A stretch of 64,000 nt of DNA from Conchocele bisecta (GCA_029237695.1 CM055271.1:80177488-80241487); one strand, 5' to 3'. Shown: positions 11,096-23,479, numbered from the stretch's first letter. Numbers and translations: made by a program. Notes: generated from the sequence alone by a model not told the origin.

Positions 11096-11248
11096 ATGAA
11101 CTCTCACGTAGAACCAACGCAGTTTACACCATGGACGCCGAAACATCACCGAGGCGTGGTTTTGTTAGTTCTCTGCACAGAATTGGAGGAAATAAATAAT
11201 TTGAAAATCGGCGATAATGACGTTGGATTTGTACCTACCCAAGATCAG
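11096..11248 (+). pseudogene. Sulfotransferase exon 1, duplicated copy 1
   Basis: ATG opens MNSHVEPTQFTPWTPK ... LCTELEEINNLKIGDND and runs to the splice donor CAG|GTATGT. It is the paralogue of exon 1 at 35184. One T is missing in GTTGG (GTTTGG in the other copy), so the frame is lost just before the PAPS loop; length is 153 nt instead of the 154 needed for phase 1. It correctly keeps CCCAAGATCAG at the end. No second exon was found downstream of this copy. An alternative first exon or a dead duplicate are both possible. Confidence 0.75.
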
Positions 11249-12449
11249 GTATGTGTTTAGCTACAATAATTCGCCTGCGATATGTTATATACGGCTACAA
11301 TTTGGCCCATTAAAAAGTGTACTGATGCTAGCCTGTCGAGATTGACATTTTACAGTTTTATAAGTGGATCACTTAATGATTGTAATAGTTATGGTTGTGT
11401 ATATTCACAGTGCATTTTGGAAATTATATGGCGATGAATGTTGGTAAAACGGCTGGGGTCGTGGGCTGTACAAGGACGTGATTTTCCACCCTTTGCTGGT
11501 GATTGTGGAAGTCTACTTCAAGTAGCCAGTGTTGTGACAGGGCACCACATCAGGGGCGGATCTAGCATTTGAGGAACGGGGGGGGGGAGGATTGTCCTAT
11601 TTTTCGAGCTCCACAGAGTGTAGCTATTATGCTATCCGGAAATGCACTTTCCTCTGTTTTACGGCATTTAAATTCAGACTCAAACTGGTGGTAAACTGTG
11701 ATCTATGTAAACTCAGTGGCTGAACGGGAGGGGGATTGTAACCCTGTGCCCCCTTTAGATCCGCCCCTGCACATGACCTTGATGCTGGACAGATAACAGC
11801 TGTTGGTTGGATACATAGTTGGGAGGACTTTCGTCTTCTTGATTAACTACAGGATTTTGGAGAATAGCCGAATACTGACGTTTCTCGTTGTCCGAACAAT
11901 TGATTCACAGACCTTTCAGGGTGAAGCTGCGCGTAGGAATACATCTAAATGTGATCACATGACATGCTACCTACTTGTAGATCGTGGATTTACTTGCAGG
12001 TAATTGATCGATCAGCCAATCAGATTTCGACAATTTCATTACAGTGCATGAGAATGTCAGATAAACTCCTTGACACGGTAAAATAACCAATTTCTGCATG
12101 TGTATGTTCTTTATTAATAATTTATTGATACAGCTTTGACAGTTTTATATCGCTAACTTATCAAACACGCCGGATAACCGGTTGCAAACATCAGTCTTCC
12201 ATGTGTTACATTAAAGAGATGGGGTTAAATTGCTACCCTCGCGAGAGGTATGGAGCGGGATAGCATATGTGGCTATGACTGGAAATGAGGTTTATGGCAT
12301 TGGCGATCAGTGTAGACCCTGATCAGACTGCGCAGCGCAGTCTGATCAGGGTCTGCAGTGATCGCTATTCAGTCAGTGAAACTGACGTCATATTTCTAAC
12401 AACTAACATACGTTATTATCAGGCTAAATGGGTGCACATGTGTAGATCA

Positions 12450-12682
12450 GGGGGCTGTGTTACTAAACTTCGTACATGTAAGACTAAAATATTCGCAAAT
12501 TTATGATAGTCTGGAAATTCCAATCGATTTATTTATATTTATTGAACATAGGCATATAATGCTAAATAAATGTAAATCCAATAATTGTTTACAATAAAAC
12601 ATTGTTAATGTGAAATTTACAGACTATCATAATTTTGCACTTACGAACATTTTAGTTGTACGAAGTTTAGTGAAACGCCCCC
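12450..12682. mobile_element. MITE family 1 (ACTAAACTTCGTACG ends)
   Basis: Inverted ends like GGGGCCGTTTCACTAAACTT and AAGTTTAGTGAAACGGCCCC surround an inner palindrome with TTATTGAGCATAGGC. Other copies lie at 15158-15404, 36240-36472 and 52466-52708, and a half copy at 24137-24232. This copy lies in the duplicated block and has its counterpart at 36240. Confidence 0.85.
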
Positions 12683-13092
12683 CTCTTACTTACTTCGGCA
12701 GCAGCAGCAATTCGTCGACAGCACAACGTGGAAAAGACAATAATTATACAATGAGGGGTTGCAGCTACTGTCTGCTCTATGTTTTTCTGCCGACGAACGT
12801 TTAGCTATTACACACATTAAATCTTTATGACTTATCATAAGTTTGCACTGACGAAGATTTTAGTCGTGTGAAGTTTAGTGAATACATACATGTACATGTC
12901 ATACACCCCGTGTATTCAGTCCCAGCTGACCAACTACGACAGAACGTTCCGTATCCAGGTTTATTGTACAATAACTGCACATTTTGGCTTTCTCGGAAAT
13001 GTTGTCATTTGTTCTGAGTACATAACCCTAATTCCATTACATTACATTAGACCCACGTGACATCGTGCGGTGTTATTGATTTGTTAATGTTC

Positions 13093-13351
13093 CCAACGTC
13101 GCTGTTCCAAGAATTGCGACACAATGACGTAAAACAAAAATATTGTTAATTTACATTCGGACTCCACGTACTTTAAACAGACCAAATGTATTGTGAACCC
13201 CGGTAAACGCAACATCCCATTGTTTTATTACTTATATTTACGCTGCATTTTCTGATAGTTTCAAAATTGTAAATAAGCAAATATGGCGTTAAAATTAAGA
13301 ATAATCTTGCTTTACGTCAGTTTGTCGCAATTGTTGGAACAGCAACGTTGC
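13093..13351. mobile_element. Foldback repeat around AACGTCGCTGTTCC
   Basis: The left arm with AACGTCGCTGTTCC and ATTGCGACACAATGACG is mirrored by CGTCAGTTTGTCGCAAT and GGAACAGCAACGTT. The inner part (AAACAGACCAAATGT, GTAAACGCAACA) recurs near 51178. No coding potential. The sequence to 13700 holds only short shadow frames. Confidence 0.65.
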
Positions 13352-13739
13352 CGGTCAATAGCGTGATGTTATTGACAACGGCGATGAACGTCATGTATTG
13401 AAATGACGTCAAGCACTTTTTAACGAATCAACAACGTCGCGCGCCGTCACGTGTGGCTAATGTAATGTACTGGGATATAAATGCAATACGTTGAATGGGC
13501 GTTTCCATTGTGAATTTAAGGACAGCAGGCGCGGATACAGAAATAATTGCAGTGGGGGGGGGGGGAAGTCTGTAATTAAAATTCGGAATAGCCGACCTCG
13601 GCGAGCGCGAAATGGTAAAGTAGGGGGGTCTGGGGTCCTCCCCCATGAAAATTTTAGATGCCAGATCGCCGCAGATGCGATTTCCTGACACCTAGGCCAC
13701 GAAAAAAGTCATTCAACTATTCGAGTATTGTAGATTTTC

Positions 13740-13845
13740 GTCTTTTTTTTTTTTTTTACCGGGAGCAGGGGGGGGGGGGGGGGGTGGGGGGGGGGGGGGG
13801 TGGGGTCGGACCCCCTGGACCCCCCCCCCCCCCTGTATCCGCGCC
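13740..13845. repeat. Homopolymer-rich tract (T, G and C runs)
   Basis: A T15-16 run is followed by long G runs (about 18 then 12 bases) and then a C14 run. Further G runs lie at 9787-9806, 10057-10065 and 13553-13564. The + strand can form G-quadruplexes, and such runs are prone to sequencing and assembly length errors. Confidence 0.9.
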
Positions 13846-13958
13846 TGGACAGTGCAAATATTAGGTTTTTCATGCTAATATGTTTGTATAATAGTGTTGC
13901 ATTTATTGTCAATAAGACAACATGTATAGCGAAGTATCAATTTGCATTATCGCTAAAT

Positions 13959-14336
13959 CAAGGTGTATGATCACGTGGTACTAACAACAACAACACGTAC
14001 TGAAACTTCCAGAATCCAGCTGATTCAAAGTAATTATTATTTTATATTGTCCTTATTACGTAACAGATTTTGATGAAATATGGCGCATCAAACGCGTTGT
14101 GTTAAGCTGCATTTGGTGGTCTCTGTATGTTCGCCCAAACTTATGTCGTTTTTGCGAAGAATCGATTTCCGTGTCTACCGACACGGAAATCGATTCTTCG
14201 CAAAAACTACATAAGTCTGTGCCGATCTGCGCCATATTTCATCACAATCCGTTACATATTAAGGAAAATATCAAATAATACTTACTTTGCAGTGGGCGAC
14301 GTTGTTGTTGTTGTAACCACGTGATCATACACCTTG
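13959..14336. mobile_element. MITE family 2 (GATCACGTGGT ends), full copy
   Basis: The left end CAAGGTGTATGATCACGTGG is mirrored by CCACGTGATCATACACCTTG, each next to (AAC)n or (GTT)n. A central hairpin has CGATTTCCGTGTC and GACACGGAAATCG. Other copies: 15483-15760 (partial), 23480-23879, 46648-47265 (with insertion) and 53129-53325 (partial). Confidence 0.9.
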
Positions 14337-15157
14337 TAAATTTTAGCGCGCAAAATGGAAACATTACGCTGCAAATATATACCGTTAGCTGCAGTGAAGC
14401 GGTTTATAATTCCCGTTCAACCCCAGCCAGCGCCTTGTCACAATCTGCGCCAAGTCGAACAGATACACAACTTTGAATTTTTCAATAAATAATGCAAAGG
14501 CGCCACAGTCTGCCATGTAAAACGAAGAATTGGCCTACATAAAACTATGTTTAATATTTATATAATAACAGACAATATACACAAATCTAACAACATAATA
14601 GCCGTTTCAAATTGTTGGAAAAGGATCTCGGCTTGGAACGGTCAGTCAGAAAAAATGGCATTAACACTGCGCATGAATATCTGATGATTTTGTGTGGTTA
14701 AAGCCTTCAACATGTCTGTACTGGATATGCATAAATAAAACAATATATGCACTTACTCCTCAGAAAGAACCCCCTCGTCATGTCCCTCAATATTGTTTAC
14801 GTTATTTAGCTACGGAAAATGTTAACATCATGTTACCAACCGGTTCAATGTTCTCTGTTTACATGTTTATGATGATGAATTGATTAGTAATGGATCAGGA
14901 TGTGCAAGCAAACTGTGTCTGTGACCTCAAAACACCCGGCCAATCAGTATCAGTATGAGTGTATCAGTTTAGCTGGCGATATATAGCTGACCATACATGT
15001 ACATGTACACAAATTGATCCGATTCCCACCATTAAAATATAAGATAACTACCTGTTGTGTACAACACATACCGTATATGCATGTACAATACACAGGATAA
15101 ATAACGACGATAATACGCTTCCAGGGGTTAATCGACGAGTTGAAAAATAGCTAAACC

Positions 15158-15404
15158 AGGGGCCCGTTTCACTAAATGTAATTCGTCTAAAATGTTCGTA
15201 AGTGCAAAATTATGATAGTCTGTACATTTGACATTATAATTTTTTTCTTGTAAACAAGTATTGGATTTACATTGATTGAGCATAGGCTGCATATGCAGAC
15301 GCCGATGCTCAATAAATGTAAATCCATCAATTCAAATTTCCAGACGATCCTAAAGTTGCACATACGAACGTTTTAATCGTACGAAGTTTAGTGAAACGGA
15401 CCCC
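15158..15404. mobile_element. MITE family 1, full copy
   Basis: The ends GGGGCCCGTTTCACTAAATG and GTTTAGTGAAACGGACCCC are inverted, with the inner GAGCATAGGCTGCATATGC palindrome. The preceding 14337-15157 shows no gene. Confidence 0.85.
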
Positions 15405-15482
15405 AGATGTATTATCATATCATAGCCTCGTTTCCATGTATAATACAATACATGATACATGGTACGTTTAAAGGACGTGCAT

Positions 15483-15760
15483 CAAGGTGTATACTCACAT
15501 GGTACTAACAACAACAACAAATACTGAAACTTCCAGACTCCATCTGATTCAAAGTACGTATTATTTTATATTTTCCTTATTACGTAACGGATTTTGTTGA
15601 AATATGGCGCAGCAAACGCGCCTTGTAAAGCTGCATTTGGTCGTCACTGTATGTTCGCCCAAACTTCTGTCGTTTATGCGAAGAATCGATTTCCGTGTCG
15701 GTAATGTCTGTGTCTACCGACACGGAAATATATTCTTCGCAAAAACGACATAAGGCTGTA
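15483..15760. mobile_element. MITE family 2, right end missing
   Basis: It begins CAAGGTGTATACTCACATGG and follows the family through the ATCGATTTCCGTGTCGGTAA hairpin, but has no right terminus. Confidence 0.8.
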
Positions 15761-15904
15761 CCGCTACATGTATATCGCTATTATGTTATTATGTTAGTAT
15801 ACACATATGATTGTTACTGGAGAAAATGGGCTTACAGATCAGCATGTGCTTCCACGCAGTCTGATCAGGATCTGCACTATTCGCCATGATATCAATTTAA
15901 TATC

Positions 15905-16760
15905 CTATCATTTCCTTATTTCTCACACAAAGTGTATATTGATACCACTCAGCTGACCCGTCTCCTGGTCGAGACGGTTCAACTGAGTGGAAGCAACATG
16001 TACTTTTAATGAGAAATAAGAAAAAATGCAGAAAATAATCTGAATTGTATGAAAGTTGACGATCATTTGTGTCTCATTTGAAATTCACGCCCCTCTAGCC
16101 ATACATTCTGGAACCGCCCCTGAAATGATCATACTAAACGACATTTAGAAATGAGTTTCCATTATACTCGCTAAGGTAATGAATTTAAATAAACTAAATT
16201 AGTCACCCAAACCCGTACGCAGGCATTAACTTAGGGGGGTGCGTTATCGATGGCGCGAAGGACTAAACATTTGTTTTGTACATCCACGGACAGACCTCGG
16301 CAGATTAACCTTTCCACCCCTAATGTAAGTAACTGGAATGGATTTTGATACATGTATGTTAATTGTGCAACCAATTCAAATGATCACAAACTGATGTTCA
16401 GACCAGTCCATTTATGAACATGGGGTGTTTTTGTTCTTAAAGTTTTGAAAATTACTTGCAAAAAGTGCAGATCCTGATGAGACGGCTTGGTACCCGTGCC
16501 TAGACTACAAACGGCGCCCCAATGCGACCCCGCGTGGGTCCAACCTTACAACCAGCCCAACCTGAGTGTATATCGCTAAGCGAGCAATTGGTACACTCCC
16601 TCTCCATCCCCAACAGACGGCCTTACATATTACATGGATAACACTGTAACCAAAGTATCGGCTTTCAACCAGCTACAACAATCATTATGTACCAGCACGT
16701 TTGTCAAACCGACATGAACCCCTAGGAACATGCCATGTCCTTACATCCTTCAAGTTTTGT
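15905..16760. repeat. Composite repeat copy 2, joined to short third copy of duplicated block
   Basis: 15905-16500 repeats 9465-10060. From about 16490 (GGTACCCGTGCC) to 16760 it matches 10405-10650 of the duplicated block. In copy 1 the two parts are about 400 bp apart; here they are directly joined. No sulfotransferase exon follows. Confidence 0.75.
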
Positions 16761-16909
16761 TACCCTGAACACATTTGGCACACGTATAGCTCACCATAGT
16801 ACGTCAAAAAGTGTTCTATGAAATTACCTCGCCTATATGGGAACATATGCAAGATGACGATGCATGCACGTCACTTCTTCTAGGAAGTTTCCACCGTTCC
16901 AGTAACAGG

Positions 16910-17497
16910 TTAGTTGTGGCGTGTGACTTTGGCAGTACTAGGTTAGTTGTGGCGTGTGACTTTGACAGTACTAGGTAACATGTAGTTGTGGCGTGTGGCG
17001 TTGGCAGTATATGTTAGTTGGGGCGTGTGACTTTGGCAGTACTAGGTTAGTTGTTGCGTGCGTGTGCCTTTGGCAGTACTAGGTGTGTTGTGGCGTGTGA
17101 CTTTGGCAGTACTTCGTTAGTTGTGGCGTGTGACGTTGGCAGTATATGTTAGTTGTGGTGTGTGACTTTGGCAGTACTAGGTTAGTTGTGGCGTGTGAGT
17201 TTGACAGTACTGGGTTAGTTGCGGCGTGTGACTTTTGGAGTACTAGGTTAGTTGTGGCGTGTGACTTTGGCAGTACAACGTTAGTTGTGGCGTGTGACGT
17301 TGGCAGTATATGTTAGTTGTGGTGTGTGTCTTTGGCAGTACTAGGTTATTTGTGGCGTGTGAGTTTGACAGTACTGGGTTAGTTGCGGCGTGTGACATTT
17401 GGAGTACTAGGTTAGTTGTGGCGTGTGACATTGGCAGTACTAGGTTAGTTGTGGCGCGTGACCTTGGCAGTATTAGGTTAGTTGTGGTGTGTGAATC
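16910..17497. repeat. 33-bp tandem array, about 18 copies
   Basis: The unit is TTAGTTGTGGCGTGTGACTT plus TGGCAGTACTAGG. A five-unit block of about 164 bp is duplicated (compare GTTAGTTGCGGCGTGTGAC near 17215 and 17379). The period keeps frames open on both strands (11-residue SHATTNLVLPM on the - strand); this is taken as a by-product. Confidence 0.92.
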
Positions 17498-17655
17498 CCA
17501 ATGACGTAGTTGTCCATAATTACAGTGGAATACATCTAAACCGGACATTCGGGAACATATGGATGTTTAACTTAGCTGTTATCTATCTCTGATTACAGTG
17601 ACTTTCAGGATAACAAAACACTAGAATGTGTCATGAAGCGCTAACATGTCTGACT

Positions 17656-17728
17656 TACAGTGGAACATCTCCAAACCGGACACCCTAGAAACCTCCCACG
17701 TTGTCCGGTTTGGAGAGGTTCCACTGTA
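17656..17728. mobile_element. Pogo-like MITE (CAGTGGAACCTC ends)
   Basis: The TA-flanked terminal repeat CAGTGGAACATCTCCAAACC is mirrored by GGTTTGGAGAGGTTCCACTG. The family recurs at 31956, 37804, 45554 and 55548. TA flanks and CAG-starting ends fit Tc1/mariner-pogo elements; this is inference from the ends only. Confidence 0.7.
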
Positions 17729-20500
17729 TTGTCCAATGTAATTCGCTATTGATTATAACTGAAACTGAATTGTGATGTGATAAGTGTTTCGTTTACGACC
17801 ATAATCTAACAATACATGAGAATTTGATAGATATCTTACTACTTTATTCCTACATTGTATGGTCTGTGACATTTGCACACATGTTACATGGCGATGTGTG
17901 AACAAAATACGTTTTCGTCATAAAAAAACCATGGTACACATATGCAGATGACTCGTGTAAGGTTTCAGATCGATTGATTGAAAGCTGTCGGAAGAGGTGA
18001 TTGCACAAAATATTAAGCAATATAATGTTAGCTCTGATGACCTTGACCTTGGGCGGACGAAGGAGGACTTCGTCTGCCCAAGGTCAATGTAACACATTGA
18101 CACACTTGTGAAGTTTCATGAATATATTTCAAGGTGTACATGACGTATGCTACAAACAATGATTTTCCGCCCACCGAACGGTACAACATAATTCATAATT
18201 AAATAAAACAGGGTTATTAAAATTATTTCTCTTTGGGAATTTAATATGGGGGAAAGCAGTTGAAGAAGCCGCAGGAGGAATACAACAAAAGATAAGTTTT
18301 AGATATTGACTTTGAAACCTGGCTAGATAAATGTAACTTGAAAAAGATATAAATGAGAAAACAAACGTTACACGTACATTTTGAAAATGGTCCAATATTT
18401 CTGAAATTAGAAATAAATCCCCCCCTCCCTGTTAAATCCCCATATACATATTCAAAGGGACTTGTTTGTTCGTAATAAATCAATATTGGACCAAATTTCA
18501 CAAAATAAAAAGACAGCGCATTCTAAAATGTTGACAAAGTTTAATATTGTTTTTGCATTGTGCATGTTGTGTATATAGCCGTAAAATTCGGGCAGGTTTC
18601 GTGAAGTGAGGCTGCCATATTCTTAGAAATAAGTTATTTATACTGGCATACGTACGTGAACGAATTCCAATGCAATGTTATGCGGTTACTGATAAAAGTG
18701 TAGATTGGTGTTATACATCTCAGATACGTAATGTTCTTAACAATCTTCTACAAATGTTCAGGAGTTTTTGTACCCTATCACGTGCATTATGCCTACAAAT
18801 AAGTATTGTAGTGCAGGCAACACGACGCAAAATAACGTTGAAACATGTCGGGAGATGCTGTATGAGACACAAGGCATTTAAGCTCATCACGTTTAATCAA
18901 ACAAAAACACAATTTTCTAATTAAAACAACGAAACCAATATCAACATGATGCGTTTGAAAGAAACAACAGGTGCTTAAATACCTGAAAACCGGGTGATGT
19001 AGTGCATATACGTGGCTGTGACTGACGAAATGTGGCTTATGGATTTTCCGACCCGTGTTTATCAGTCTGTGCATCCGCACCATCAGGATCTGGACTCTTC
19101 GCCATACGATCAATGAAACATCCATCATGCTGCTAACAAGCAATATAGGTCGGTATCAGGCTACATGTACATGAGTGTGCTATTTCATCTGAATCTGCAC
19201 TAGTCAGAAATCCCATAAGCCCCATTTCTCCAGTTACAGCAACATTGGCGTTTCCGAGATATCTCGTCGTTTCTATATCATTTTTGGACGGACGTCCCCT
19301 CATCCGTTAATTGGAAGATTACCAAACTTCATTAATACCTTCCTCGCATTCGAATTACACTGACTTTGATGTTGACCTTCATTCAACAATTTCGGGCGTA
19401 CGTCCAAATAATGTTTATCTCCTAATCCGTTAGTTAGAGTATTACAAAACGTCATCAATAGCTTCCCCCATTGATGGCTATCCACCCAGTGTCATTAGGG
19501 TGACATTGACCTTGGTGACCTTGACCTTCGTGTCAACAGTTTCAGGCGGAAGTTAAAATGTTGAATTGTCTTATGCCTCACAACTTGACCTTGCTTTTGG
19601 TGATCTTGACCTTCGTGGTTGAGACACTCGCCGGCGGATGTCTTCTTTCGGACTTACATGTAGGAGAATTACTGTTTGTTTCACGAAACCTGCCTAAATG
19701 CAAACACAACATTTTTTTAGATAAAATGAAATGTTATCAACAGTTAAGAATGAGCCATTATTTTATTTTGTAAAATTTGGTTAAATTTTGATTTTATTAC
19801 GAAAAATGATTTCTGTATGGGAAGTTTGAAACGGAGGCAGAGGAGCTGGACAAAAAATGGAAATTGACTCGGAATCCGGGAAATGATCTAGCTAAGAAAA
19901 AAAGTTAAATTTTGAAAATCGGTCTACTATTTCTGAAATTAGAAAAATGTTCCCATGTTAAATCCCCATAGACATCTTCACTCTGTCTATGGTGATTTAA
20001 CATGGGGACATTTGTTTTTGTAATAAAATCAATATTAGACCATATTTCATGAAATAAAAAGTAGGCTCATTCTTAAAGTTTGCTAAAATTAAATATTATA
20101 AACAGTATATTGGTTTTGTATTGTTTACATAGCCGTATTATTTGGGCAGGTTTCTTGAAACATACTGTAAACTTAGTATGGATATTGGCGTGGGAGGAAT
20201 TATCTCCTCGTACATACGGACAAACCGTGCTCTAAGTATTTACATCTACGCGGGTCGGAAAGCCCATAAATACCATTTCTCCAGTCACAGCCACGTATAT
20301 GTAATACCTAGAGCGTTGTTCGTCGTCTGTACGAGGAGATAACCCGCGAGCTTTCGCACAGTACAGGCGGACAACCATACACGAATTTAGTTATCCCACC
20401 AACATATCCACGTGAATACCGTTTGTGATGTGATAATAAAGAGGAGATAAAACTGGGACAATTGGTTATGTGGAATAAGCACATGGTTCCTCCATTCATT
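17729..20500. other. No gene; decayed repeats
   Basis: The stretch holds fragments of several MITE families. Near 18160-18520 and 19780-20100 are parts of the long foldback family seen complete at 43056-43542 (blocks with GTTAAATCCCCATA and inverted TTTAACATGGGGA). 18790-19010 belongs to the AAACGAGG..TTTCTAATTAAAAC family. 19010-19245 is a CTTATGGGATTT-family copy. About 19270-19660 has decayed tandem words such as TTGACCTTGGTGACC. Short frames here are shadows. Confidence 0.5.
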
Positions 20501-20507
20501 TTGTCCA

Positions 20508-20695
20508 CTACCGCCTGTGCTAATCTTGCCAATCTTATAAATATCTTTATTCCAAATACTTGAATATTGTGCTTGAAGTCAAACAGCTTGATTGTCTGAG
20601 TCTGAGCTGTGTTGCCTCTCAAACTGCGTGATTACGAGTTGACATGACCAATAGATGTACAGAAACGTTGATAACTAGGCAAGATTAACACAGAC
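20508..20695. mobile_element. MITE family 6 (ACCGCCTGCGTTAATCTTGCC ends)
   Basis: The left end CTACCGCCTGTGCTAATCTT and right inverted AAGATTAACACAGACGG flank an inner block TTGATTGTCTGAG. Further copies: 21503-21697, about 22200-22407, and 45505-45930 (interrupted). Confidence 0.75.
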
Positions 20696-20733
20696 GGTTG
20701 TGTAAATCATCCACTCAGGCGCGAGTCCACTTT

Positions 20734-20776
20734 GCACGCACGCACGCACGCACGCACGCACTCACGCACGCACGCG
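20734..20776. repeat. (GCAC)n microsatellite
   Basis: About ten GCAC units with one CTCA interruption. Confidence 0.95.
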
Positions 20777-21502
20777 ATATAGTTATTATTTATGAGATCA
20801 TGGGCTTAGCGTGACAATGAACAATGACAGGTGTTTGAATAGATGGTCAGTATGTTGGTGTCATATGGGTATTTTGGTGAATTTTGGGTAGATTTGGGTG
20901 GATTTCGTTGGTTTTCGGTAATTTACATAGTTTTGTGCAACAACTAACGCTCAATCATTACACACGGCAGAAATCGTCAATTATCTACACATTCACCGTT
21001 CCGAACTGTCGGACCCCTTTAATACGGTCGAAATACGCAAGGAAGTTTCTTCAATATTTGCCACTAGAATTTCCAACATGCGTTGCTTTCATATCATCAA
21101 TTTTCAACCACAAACTCCACATTGTAGTTATATCGACTCAGGAGACATATATCAATCGACTGATGCCGACATAATACGTGGACTGCATTTACCTGTTCCT
21201 ACATTTAAGACATTAAAAGTATTACAAATGCGATATTTTCTAGCGAGCCCTCAAAGCGGACAATGCGCTCACAACCACCAGATATACATGTACCGAAATA
21301 ACCCCTAAAACACCGACATATGAACCGTTCATCCAGAACCTGTGGGTTTATCTACTACCACATGTAAATATTTCAGATGAGATGATATAAGTCATGCAAA
21401 AATAAGTCCCGGAGAATTCGCTGTTGTTTGATATTGATATTTACAGTTTCCTATCTTACAATCCTGTGATAAATTGTTATCTTAAATGACTATGCACGTA
21501 CA

Positions 21503-21697
21503 CTATCACCTGCGCTAACCTTGCCAATATTTGTAAATCGTTATTTAAAAACAATTGTGAATTTTGCTTGAAATCAAGCAGCTTGATTGTCTGAGCATGA
21601 GCTGTAGTACAGCTCAGGCTCAGACAATCAAATTGCTGGATTGCCAAAATTGGCTAGGCACGTTAATAATATGCGCAAGATTAACGGAGGCGGATGT
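21503..21697. mobile_element. MITE family 6, second copy
   Basis: ACCTGCGCTAACCTTGCC faces the inverted GCGCAAGATTAACGGAGGCGG. The centre is an almost perfect hairpin around GAGCTGTAGTACAGCTC. The 20777-21502 and 21698-22190 stretches share a long block (GGTGGATTTCGTTGG, ACACATTCACCGTTCCGAAC) and are diverged copies of each other with no gene. Confidence 0.75.
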
Positions 21698-22199
21698 GTA
21701 TATGTAAAAAATGTTATTTGTAGGTGATGGCGTAATAAGGGTGAATTCGTTATCCAATGGGTGAAGATATCTACTTTATGGTGACTGCAGACCTGCTTGC
21801 AATAGCCACAGGTGTTTGAACAGATTGTCAGAATGTTGGTGTCATATGGAGATTTGTGTGGATTCTGGGTAGATCTTGGTGGATTTCGTTGGTTTTGGCT
21901 ACTTTGCATAGTTTTGTGCAACTATTAATGCTCAATCATTATACACAACATAAATCTTCAATTATCTACACATTCACCGTTCCGAACTTTCTGGTCCCTT
22001 TCTTACTATCAAAATACCCGTAAATTCGTACGTATACGTGTAACTCGCGGGAGGTTGTGTAAATTGTATGTTGGTAACAATGCACCCAAATCAACAGAGA
22101 CACCGAAATAATCCATACAACACCGCATATGAACCGTTCTTCAAGAACATGTGGCAATGGCTACATGGGAGGCGAAGTTGTTGCATACACTGTCGTCCA

Positions 22200-22407
22200 C
22201 TCTAAATGTGCGCAGATATTTGTTAAATTTTTTATTTAAAAATATTTGGAAGCTTGTGATTTAAATCAAGCAACTTGATTGGCTGAGCCTGAGCTATGCT
22301 ACATCTCAGGCTCAGACAATCAAATTGCATAATTGCGACAAGAAATTGTCAATTGATGTTCAAAAACGGTGATAATCTGGGCAAGATTAACGCGGACGGT
22401 GGTGTAT
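22200..22407. mobile_element. MITE family 6, third copy (left end decayed)
   Basis: It shows the central hairpin ATTGGCTGAGCCTGAGC ... GCTCAGACAATCAAAT and the right end GGGCAAGATTAACGCGGACGG. The left end is poorly preserved. Confidence 0.6.
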
Positions 22408-22533
22408 AATTCAAGTTTTGAATTATCTATTGTTATAATGGAATAAATATTGCTTAAACGCATAACTACTATATCAAGTACATGTGGCATTACATGTGCA
22501 AATATATTAAACTTACATTATGAAATATTTACA

Positions 22534-22736
22534 TTAAAGGTACATGCCCACTCAGTAGGCACAAAATGATGTCAGTGTGGAAATTTACGTCTGATATAAA
22601 TTGTATAACAATGTCAATCAATACGTGGGGTAATGGTGAATTAATGTTTTTTTGCCAGAAAATGTCATATCTACAAAATAGACAAAACTATATGTCTTCC
22701 TATATTATGACCTACTGATTGGCCATGTACCTTTAA
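22534..22736. mobile_element. PiggyBac-type MITE (TTAA ends)
   Basis: TTAAAGGTACATGCCCACTC is mirrored by the right end GGCCATGTACCTTTAA. Both ends sit on TTAA, the target site of piggyBac elements. A longer relative is at 60926-61445. Confidence 0.8.
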
Positions 22737-22737
22737 T

Positions 22738-22900
22738 TAACCCTTTCAACACCACATGCCTGTATAGTGGTATAGGCAAACAGTGCAGATCCAGATGAGC
22801 CGGCTCGTCACGAGCCGTCTCATCAGGATCTGCACTTTTTGCAAGTAATTTTCATATTTTTGAGAACAAGAACACTCCTTTAAAGGCACTGGGTCTCAGA
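22738..22900. repeat. Hairpin repeat with GAGCCGGCTCGTCACGAGCC
   Basis: Self-complementary core GATGAGCCGGCTCGTCACGA followed by GCCGTCTCATC, preceded by AACCCTTTCA. Relatives lie at about 9897-10060, 16310-16500, 29920-30150, 37376-37620 and 47938-48050. Confidence 0.75.
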
Positions 22901-22979
22901 TATCCATAGAAAGTCATGAAACAAATTAGAAAACACTAGTTGTCAACGTCGGTTTTTTTCAGTATTATAAACATGTGTT

Positions 22980-23165
22980 TCAATCGATGGTTACTAAATT
23001 ATTTTATAACGATTATTTAACCAGGTGAAGTGATTATCGGGAAATCTAGCACGAGTGATTGTGTCCTTACGCTAAACAAACGAGTTAGCGGTAGGACACA
23101 ATCACGAATGCATTACTACTTCAAAATAATCAGCTCTCGTGGTTAAATAAGCATTTTCTAACATT
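22980..23165. mobile_element. Foldback around GTGATTGTGTCCT
   Basis: The left arm (GATTATTTAACCA, GTGATTGTGTCCTTACGCTA) is mirrored by TAGCGGTAGGACACAATCAC and TGGTTAAATAA. Non-coding. 23166-23479 shows no feature. Confidence 0.7.
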
Positions 23166-23479
23166 TGACTATTGGTTCTTCATAAAAACAAAGCGAATCA
23201 ACCGAGTTTCAAATATGGCAAAGAGGTGTGCGAATTAATTTCTGGAGGCGGGCCGTAGTGACGGCGACTGTCTCGCGATTCAGAGGGTGTGTAAGATAAT
23301 TATATTGATCGAAAGAAACACATCATTGCGACGTTATTGACGAAATTTCACCATATACGGTAAACACGAGAGTGGTGTAAACTACTGCTGCCCAGATTTT
23401 TGTCAACTACCGGCTGAAATTTAAATTAATTACTCTCGCGTCTATAATGTGAAACATTTTCTAAAGTTAGCATAGTATT

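Larger units (their letters stand above)
10190..12990. repeat. Duplicated block, copy 1
   Basis: Long co-linear similarity to 34570-36740. Shared landmarks in order: ACTTATGTTCACAAATACG, CTCGTCTGGAACCTCTC, a block with CGCTAAGCGAGCAATTGG, sulfotransferase exon 1 with its splice donor, early intron 1, TGACACGGTAAAATAACC, ATCAGTCTTCCATGTG, a MITE, and TCAGTCCCAGC. A shorter third copy is at 16490-16760. The copies differ by a SINE-like insert here and a tandem array in the other, so this is a segmental duplication, not retroposition. Confidence 0.88.

Noticed and set aside
16910..17548. Tandem repeats as a CRISPR array
   Set aside because: Units are head to tail without unique spacers, there are no cas genes, and the genome is eukaryotic. 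The same applies to the other arrays.
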